From: Flavobacterium sp. LC2016-12
GTDB taxonomy: Bacteria; Bacteroidota; Bacteroidia; Flavobacteriales; Flavobacteriaceae
Reading direction: 5' to 3'
Length of the DNA stretch: 64,000 bases
Assembly: GCF_015351595.1 (NCBI RefSeq)
Contig: NZ_JADKPT010000001.1
Location: forward strand, 806,001-870,000
The stretch's first letter is position 1; the number at the start of each line of letters is the position of its first letter. The position numbers were made by a program, and so were the translations under genes. Below, in pieces: positions 10,201 to 19,200 of the stretch. A model generated the notes under the pieces. It ran no database searches and was not told where the DNA came from. It was given only the letters and a program-made list of their open reading frames with translations.

Positions 10201-13200
10201 CGTTACTTCATCAACAACAAATTGTACATTAACATCTAATGTGGTACAAGCAACAGTCGTTCCTGATCCATCAATTACAGTTCAGCCGACAGGAACAACA
10301 ATTTGTTCGGGAGGAAATCATACCTTAACAGTAACAGCTACAAACGGAACACCAAGTTTAACATATCAATGGTCTAATAGTATTGATAATATTAATTTTA
10401 GTCCTATTTCTGGAGCTACATCGTCAACTTATGTAACACCAGCTTTAACACAAACAACTTACTACAGAGTTGCGGTTTCTGCAAGTGGAAATGGTTGTAC
10501 GACGATAACTTCTTCTGTCGCTACGGTTGTTGTTTTATCTGATATTTTTATTACAACACAACCTGTTGTGCGAACAAATATATGTAGTGGTTCAACTGCA
10601 ACTTTAAATGTAACGGCAAGTGGAGGTTCAGGAAATTATACCTATCAATGGAGAAGTGCTACCGTATTGGCAGGGCCTTATACTAATATTTCAGGAGCAA
10701 CTTCATCCTCCTATACAACTCCAGCTCTGACTCAAAATACCTACTATCAAGTTGTTATTTCTGATAATACACAGGGATGCTCTCCTGTGACTTCAAATGT
10801 TTCAGGTGTTATTATTCCGAGTATTATAACCCAGCCGGTCACTCCGGCGACTGTTTGTGTTGGCGGGACAATTTCGCTATCTACCGCTGCTTCTGCCAAT
10901 GGTGGCTCGGCAACTTTTACTTACCAATGGCAAAGCTCACCAAACGGCACAACAGGCTGGACAAATGTCTCGACAGGTACCGGAGGAGCAACAGCAAATT
11001 ATACGTCAGCGGCATTATCAGCTACAACCTATTATCGAGCTATAATAAGTTCTTCAAATCCAAGTTGTACACTTACTACTAATGTGGTTATGGCTACTGT
11101 AATTCCAGATCCGACGATTACAACGCAACCAACCGGAGGGAATATTTGTGAAGGCGGAACATTTACAATGTCATCTGGCGCGACAGGTGGCTCAGGAAAT
11201 TTTACCTACCAATGGCAAAAATCGTTAGACGGGACAACAGGTTGGGCAAATGTAACTGACGGTACAGGGGCTAATACCACAAGTTATACTACTGGTCCTC
11301 TAAGTATTGATACGTTTTATAGATTACAAGCGAGTGAATCAGGAACAGGTTGTGGTGCAGTCAATTCGAATACAGCAAAAGTTGAAGTTTTTGAATCTCC
11401 TCTTATATCAGTTCAACCAACTGATGCTGAAGTTTGCATCAATCAATCACACACTTTTACGGTAGTAGCATCTGGAAACATCCCCTCAGGAACTTTACTA
11501 TATCAATGGCAAACGGCGACAGTTTTGGCAGGACCTTATACTAATGTAAGTGCTGGTTCAGGAGCTACAACTGCTTCTTATACTACACCAGTTTATACTA
11601 CACCGGGAAATAGATATTTTAGAGTTTTAATTTCTCAATCGCAAGCAGGTTGTCAGACTATCTCAAATCAGGTCACTTTGGATGTTTTTGATGTTCCTTC
11701 AGCTCCAATTGGCGATGTTACACAACAGCCATCATGCACAAATGCTACAGGAATAATTGCAATTACTGATCCTGATTTAGGAACAGGGTATGAGTATAGT
11801 AAAGATGGCACAACTTTTCAGGCAAGTAATATTTTTAGTGGTTTAGCTTCCGGAACTGTCACAATTTACGTGAGACGAGTAGGTTTAGACAGCTGTATTT
11901 CTCTTGGTACACCATTTATTATTTTTAATAAAATTTGCGCTGTTCCTGAGAATTTTGCAGAAATTTCTGGTGACACAGGAGGAACTACAACTACTACAAT
12001 ATTAGATAGTGATACTCTAAACGGTGCTTCTGTAAGTATTTCAACGGTCACAGTTACTGTAAATACAATATCTCCTTATTTGACTCTCAATGGTGATAAC
12101 ACTATAACAGTTGCTTCGGGAACACCAGCAGATGATTATACTTTGACCTACACTATTTGTGAAACAGCTAATCCTTCCAATTGTTCAACAACTACAGAAA
12201 CTGTACACGTAACCTCGGCAGGGATTGAAGCAATACTGGACGTTGTTCCATTTATAGTAAACGGTTACGTTGAAAACCTGAATGTTATTAATGTTTTGAC
12301 TAATGACAGACTAAATGCTTTACCAGCTACCACATCAAATGTCATAATCTCGGTTGATATTCCGGCGACTCCAATTAATGGCGCACCAGTTCCAGTTTTA
12401 AATATTTCAAATGGAAATGTTGATGTTCCTGCTGGTACAGCAAGAGGACTTTATGATATTAAATATAAAATTTGTGAAATTGGTTCACTTTCAAATTGCG
12501 ATACTGCAAATATTTTAATTCAGGTAGGAACTACTATAATAGATGCAAATGACGATAGAGTAGAGAATATTAATGGTTTTACCGGGCAAGTGAATGTTAT
12601 TAATGCTATAAATAATAACGATACTTTGAATGGAGTACCAATTACTTCTGCAAATTTTGATGAAATAGAAATTACTCAGGAATTACCAGCAGATCCAGTT
12701 TATGGAGGAGCGAATGTTCCGATATTTAGTACTACAACAGGTTGGGTTACTGTTCCTGAAGGAACTCCGGCAGATACGTATTACATAACTTATCATATTT
12801 GTGAAAAATTAAATCCAACAAATTGCTCAGATGCCAGTATTGCAATTGTTGTAGATGCAGCACCAATTGTTGCTAATGACGATGTTGCCAATAATGTAAA
12901 TGGTTATGTTGGTGCAGTCAATGTTATTAATGCTTATATAAATCCTGTAGGAGCAGATACGTTTAACGGAGATATTATAAATATTAATTTGGCAGGAGTA
13001 TTAACGGGTAGCATTGTCAGCCCAGCTACTCCTATAAATGGAGGTCCTGTTCCGGAATTAATATTAACATCAGGAAGAGTTAATGTTCCCCAAGGAACTC
13101 CGGCGGGACAGTATCAAATCAAATATAAAATATGCGAAAACCTAAATACTCCAAATCCGAACTTACCAAATGGAGGTAATTGCGATGATGCGATTATTAT

Positions 13201-16200
13201 TATAAATGTAATTGCGCCGCCAATTATTGCAAATGATGATGTAGTTTCTGGAATTAACAGTTACGCGGGTGCAACAAATGTAATAAATGCTTATGATAAT
13301 GATTTATTAAATGGAGGAGCACTTGATCTTACTGAAATAACAACAACAATTATATCAGCCCCAAGTGCAATAGGTGGAGGCCCACTTCCGACATTTGATA
13401 CTACCACAGGTTTTGTTAGTGTTCCGCCTCTAACTCCGGCAGGGGAATATAAATTTGTTTACAGGATATGTGAAAACCTTAATGCAACTAATTGTGATGA
13501 CGCAACTATAACAATTACTGTTGTTCCGGCACAAATTATTGCAGAAGATGATATTCCTTTTACTTCGATAAATGGATTTATAGGAGAACCAAATGCTATT
13601 AATGCTTTAGATAATGATACTTTAGATGGTGTTTTAGTAAATCCTGCTGATGTTGAAATAAGTGTTCTTGCAGCGGCAGTTTCTATTAATGGCAGTCCTG
13701 TACCGATTTTAGACTCTTCAACAGGAAATGTAAGCGTTCCGGCCGGAACAGCTGCGGGTAGTTATACTATAACGTATCGTTTAAGAGAAATACTAAACCT
13801 TAGCAATAATGATACGGCAATAATTACGATAGAAGTTACCGCTCCTGTTATTGAAGCTAATGATGATACGGTTGCTAATATTAATGGTTATCTAACAACT
13901 GCAAATGCTATAAATGTTTTGTTAAATGATAATCTTAATGGAGCAACAACTAATATAAATCAGGTGACAGTTACAGTTGATACTCCGGCAACTTCAATTA
14001 ATGGAGGACTGGTTCCTATATTAATACCTTTAACAGGAACTGTTGGTGTTCCGGCAGGAACTCCAGCCGGTGACTATGAAATTAGATACCATATTTGCGA
14101 AAAACTAAATGCAACAAATTGTGATGATGCGACAGTATTTATTAGTGTAATTTCAGCTCCTATTGATGCTGTTGATGATACCGCAAGTGCTATTAATGGT
14201 TTTGCTGGAGCTGTAAATGTTGCCAATGCTTTAACAAATGATACGTTAAATGGAGTAGCTGTAGTTCCTGCGCAAGTAACCATTAGTAATGTAGTTCCTG
14301 CGATTCCAATTAATGGAGGAGCCATTCCTGTCTTAGATCCTTTAACCGGAAATGTAAATGTTCCGGCAGGTACCGCATCAGGCACGTATATAATTGAATA
14401 TACTTTAAGTGAAAACTTAAATATAGCTAATTTAGATACAGCTGAAATAACTATAATTGTTACAGCTCCTTCTATTGTCGCTAATAATGATTCAGCTAGT
14501 AATATTAATGGATTTGTTGGTGCCAATAATGTGGTAAATGCCATTATAAACGACAGATTAAATGGTATGGATATTCAGTTAAATGCAATTGATATTACTT
14601 CATTAACCACAACACCGCCTCAAACTCCACCTTACGTTGTAGGAAATCCGGTTCCGGTATTGAATATTACTACAGGAAACGTTGATGTTCCTGCAGGAAC
14701 ATCAGCAGGAACATATACAATTCATTATAGAATTTGTGAAAAACTGAATCCATCAAATTGTGATGAGGCTGATATTGTAATCAATGTCTTGCCAACAATA
14801 ATTAATGCTGATAATGATTTTGTGAATTCGATCAATGGCTATGCAGGAGCAAATAATGTGATTAATGCTTTGGCAAATGATGAGCTTAATGGCACACCAG
14901 TTTCATTGCTTCAGGTTAATATTCATTCATTGGATACAACAGTTCCTCCAGCTTCAGTCAATGGAAACGTTCCCGTTCTTAACCTGCTAACAGGAAATGT
15001 AGATGTTCCTCCATTGACTACGGCAGGAACGTATACGATTCATTATGAAATTTGCGAAAAATTAAATCCGACAAATTGTTCAGATGCCAATATTATTGTA
15101 ATCGTTGATGCAGCACCAATTATAGCTAACGATGATGCCGCATCCGGAATAAACGGTTATGCAGGTGCAACAAATATTTTAAATGCATTTGATAATGATT
15201 TATTAAATGGTGCTGCGATAAATACAGCTGAAATCAAAGCAACAGTAATATCGGCCGCGATAGCAATAAATGGAGGTCCGGTTCCTGCTTTAAATATTAC
15301 AACTGGCTTTGTAAGTGTACCTACCTTAACACCAGCAGGAGAATATAAAATTGTTTATCAGATTTGTGAGAATATAAATGCTGCAAATTGCGATCAGGCT
15401 ACCATTACAATTACAGTAGTTGCGGCACCAATTGTTGCTGTTGATGATAATGCCACTGGAATAAATGGTTTTGTAACGACTACAAATGTTGTCAATGCTT
15501 TAACAAATGATACGCTAAACGGAGTTGCGGTAATTCCTTCTCAGGTAACTATTAACAACATCATTCCTGCAGCTTCTATTAATGGAGGTCAGGTTCCTGT
15601 TTTAGATCCTTCAACAGGAAATGTAAATGTTCCTGCAGGTACCGCAGCAGGCAGTTATTTTATTACATATAGTTTAAGTGAGAAAATAAATATTACCAAT
15701 ACTGATAGCGCTATTATTACCATAGTAGTTACAGGCCCGGTTATCGAAGCCAATGACGATACGGTCGCTAATATCAATGGATATGTAAGAACAGTAAACG
15801 CAATTGATGTTTTGGCAAATGACACACTTAACGGAGCTGCAGCTGACTTAAATCTGGTTAGTGTTACAGTTGATACTCCAGCGACACCAATTAATGGAGG
15901 TCCAATACCGTTGTTAGAACCATTAACAGGTATCGTAAGTATTCCGGCAGGAACTCCAGCCGGTGACTATGAAATTAGATACCATATTTGCGAAAAACTA
16001 AATGCAACAAATTGTGATGATGCTACGGTATTTATTAACGTAATTTCAGCTCCTATTGATGCTGTCAATGATACAGCAAACAATATCAACGGTTTTGTTG
16101 GGGCAAACAATGTTATTAATGCTTTAACGAATGATACATTAAATGGAGTTGCTGTTGTTCCTTCACAAGTAACCATTAGTAATGTTGTTCCTGCCATTCC

Positions 16201-19200
16201 AATTAATGGAGGTGCAATCCCTGTTTTAGATACTACAACAGGGTGGGTGAGTGTTCCAACGGGCACGGCAGCCGGAACGTATACAATTGAATATACTTTA
16301 AATGAAAATTTAAATACTGCTAATTTAGATACTGCTGAAATAACTATAATTGTTATTGCACCAACTATTGTGGCCAATGATGATTCAGCTAGTAATATTA
16401 ATGGATTTGTTGGCGCAACCAATGTTGTAAATGCGATTACAAACGACAGATTAAATGGTATAGATATTCAATTAAATGCAATTGATATCACGTCTTTAAA
16501 TACGCTAACACCAGTAGATTATGTTTCAGGTAATCCGGTTCCTCTATTGAATATCACAACAGGAAGCGTTGATGTACCAGCAGGAACATCGGAAGGCACG
16601 TATACTATTCACTATAGAATCTGCGAAAAACTGAATCCAACAAATTGTAGTGAGGCGGATATTGTAATCACTGTTTTGGCTACAGATATAATTGCCAATG
16701 ACGATTTTGTGCAGGATATAAACGGCTACCGAGGAGGAAACAATATTATAAATGCTTTAACAAATGATTTGTTGAATGGCGCATCAGTTTCATTCCCTCA
16801 GGTTAATATTCGACATATTGGTACTATTGTACCATTAACGTCAACTAATGGAAATGTTCCGGTATTGAATACCATTACTGGAAATGTAGATGTTCCACTA
16901 TTAACACAATCAGGAACTTATATAATTCAATACGAAATCTGTGAAAAGCTGAATCCTGCTAATTGTAGTCAGGCTTCCATTTATGTTGTGGTAGACAGAC
17001 CGCAAATTTTAGCCGAAGATGATTTAATTACAAATATCGATGGATATCGCGGCGCACCAGAAGTATTGAATGCTTTAACAAGTAATGATAGATATGATGG
17101 ATCTCCTTTGACAGACATCAACCTGGTAATAAGAACCGTAGTTTCTCCAGCGACCCCTATTGATGGAGGTGCGGTTCCGTTCTTGTTTCCTGGAACCGGA
17201 TTTGTATCTATTCCGCAGCGTACCCCGGCAGGAACATATCAAATTAAATACATAATCTGTGACAGGCTAAATCCTTTAAATTGCGATGAAGCTACTATTA
17301 CTATTCTTGTATTAGTACCGCCAATTGTAGCCAATGACGATGCAGTTGATAATATTAATGGAAACACAGGAGCAACTAATGTATTGAATGCTTACAATAA
17401 TGATACATTGGATGGATTGCCAATGGACTTTTTAGATTTTAGAGGAAGATTAATAACGCCAGCAAGCTCACTTAATGGAACCCCGGTTCCAGTGTTAAAT
17501 GTTCTGACAGGAAATGTAGATGTACCGGCTGGTACTCATGCAGGAACCTATTTTATTACCTATGAAATTTGCGGAAGATTAAATTCAACCAATTGTGACC
17601 AGGCAGTAATTACAGTAAGAGTTGTTCCTGCACCTATTGATGCAGTTGATGATAATGCAACCGGAATTAATGGTTTTGTGGGAACTGCAAATGCGATCAA
17701 TGCTTTGGACAATGATACTTTAAACGGCGTTCTGGTAACTCCGGCAGATGTTCTTATTACTAATGTTGTTCCTGCGACACCTATAAACGGTGGTACTGTG
17801 CCAACATTAGATGTTGCAACTGGTATTGTTAGTGTTCCGGCAGGAACGACAGCAGGAACTTACACTATTAGTTATAGACTACGAGAAGCGACAACTTTGT
17901 TAAATTATGATGATGCTATTATAACTATTGTGGTTGACGCTCCGGCAATAGTAGCCAATGATGATACACTAGCCAATATCAACGGTTATGTAGCAACTAA
18001 TGATGCTATTGATGTCTTAACAAACGATACGCTTAATGGAGCAGCAACAAGCTTAACTAATGTCAATATTACTGTTGATACCGCAGCAACGCCGATTAAT
18101 GGTGGAGCAGTTCCAAAATTAGAACCACTTACGGGAATGGTAAGTATTCTGGCAGGAACTCCGGCAGGTGATTATGAAATCAAATATCATATTTGTGAGA
18201 ATTTAAATCCAATTAATTGTAATGATGCAACAGTTTATATTACAGTTGTAGGGCCAACAATTCTTGCTGTTGATGATTCTGCCACAAATGTCAACGGTTA
18301 TGTTGGAGCAAACAATGTCATCAATGCACTAACAAATGATTCATTAAACGGAGCTGCAATTCAATTGGCTCAGGTAACGATTACTTCTATAAACACGGCA
18401 ACTCCGGCAGATTACGTGACTGGAAACCCGGTACCGGTATTGAATATTGCGAATGGAAGTGTTGATGTACCTCCGGGAACTTCAAATGGAACGTATACTA
18501 TTCATTACGGAATCTGTGAAAACCTGAATCCAACAAATTGCAGTGAAGCAAATATAATTGTTGAGGTAAATGCAGCAACAATTTTAGCCAACAATGATAT
18601 CAATCTTAATATAAATGGTTATGTTGGAGCAGTAAATGCACTGAATGTTTTGGATAACGACTCATTCAATGATTCTTCAATAGAGGCTAAAAAAGCAAAA
18701 GTAGCGGCGATAAACATAAGCCAAATTACTATTACAATTTTAAATCCGGCAGATCCTATTAACGGAAGTTTGAATATTCCTGAATTAGATCCTGCAACTG
18801 GTATTGTTAGCGTTCCGGCTCAAACTCCTGCTGGACTGTATACTATTCAGTACCGAATTGCGGAGAATTTAAATCCATCAAATTTTGATGATGCAACGGT
18901 ATTTATTACAGTAACAGCAACAACAATAGAAGCAAATAATGATACTGTTCTAAACATAAATGGTTTTGACGGTCAGGCCAATGTTATCAATGCAATTACA
19001 AATGACAATCTAAATGGAGTAGCAGCCCAATTGGCAGAAATTACTATTGGAATTGTAACACCAGCCACACCAATTAATGCCGGTCCAGTACCAACATTAG
19101 ATATTATTACAGGAAATGTTAGTGTTTTGGCCGGAACGCCAAGCGGAACGTACACGATTCGCTATTCAATTTGCGAGAATTTAAATCTAACAAATTGCAG

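Noticed and set aside
10777..11082. Forward ORFs in other frames inside the Ig-like repeat block
   Set aside because: Wholly inside the adhesin gene, low-complexity translation, explained by repeat codon use.
14074..16422. Antisense ORFs of 150 or so codons opposite the adhesin repeats (14074-14544 and 15967-16422)
   Set aside because: They occur at matching places in duplicated repeats and mirror the codon pattern of the sense strand; they have no start signals or family features.
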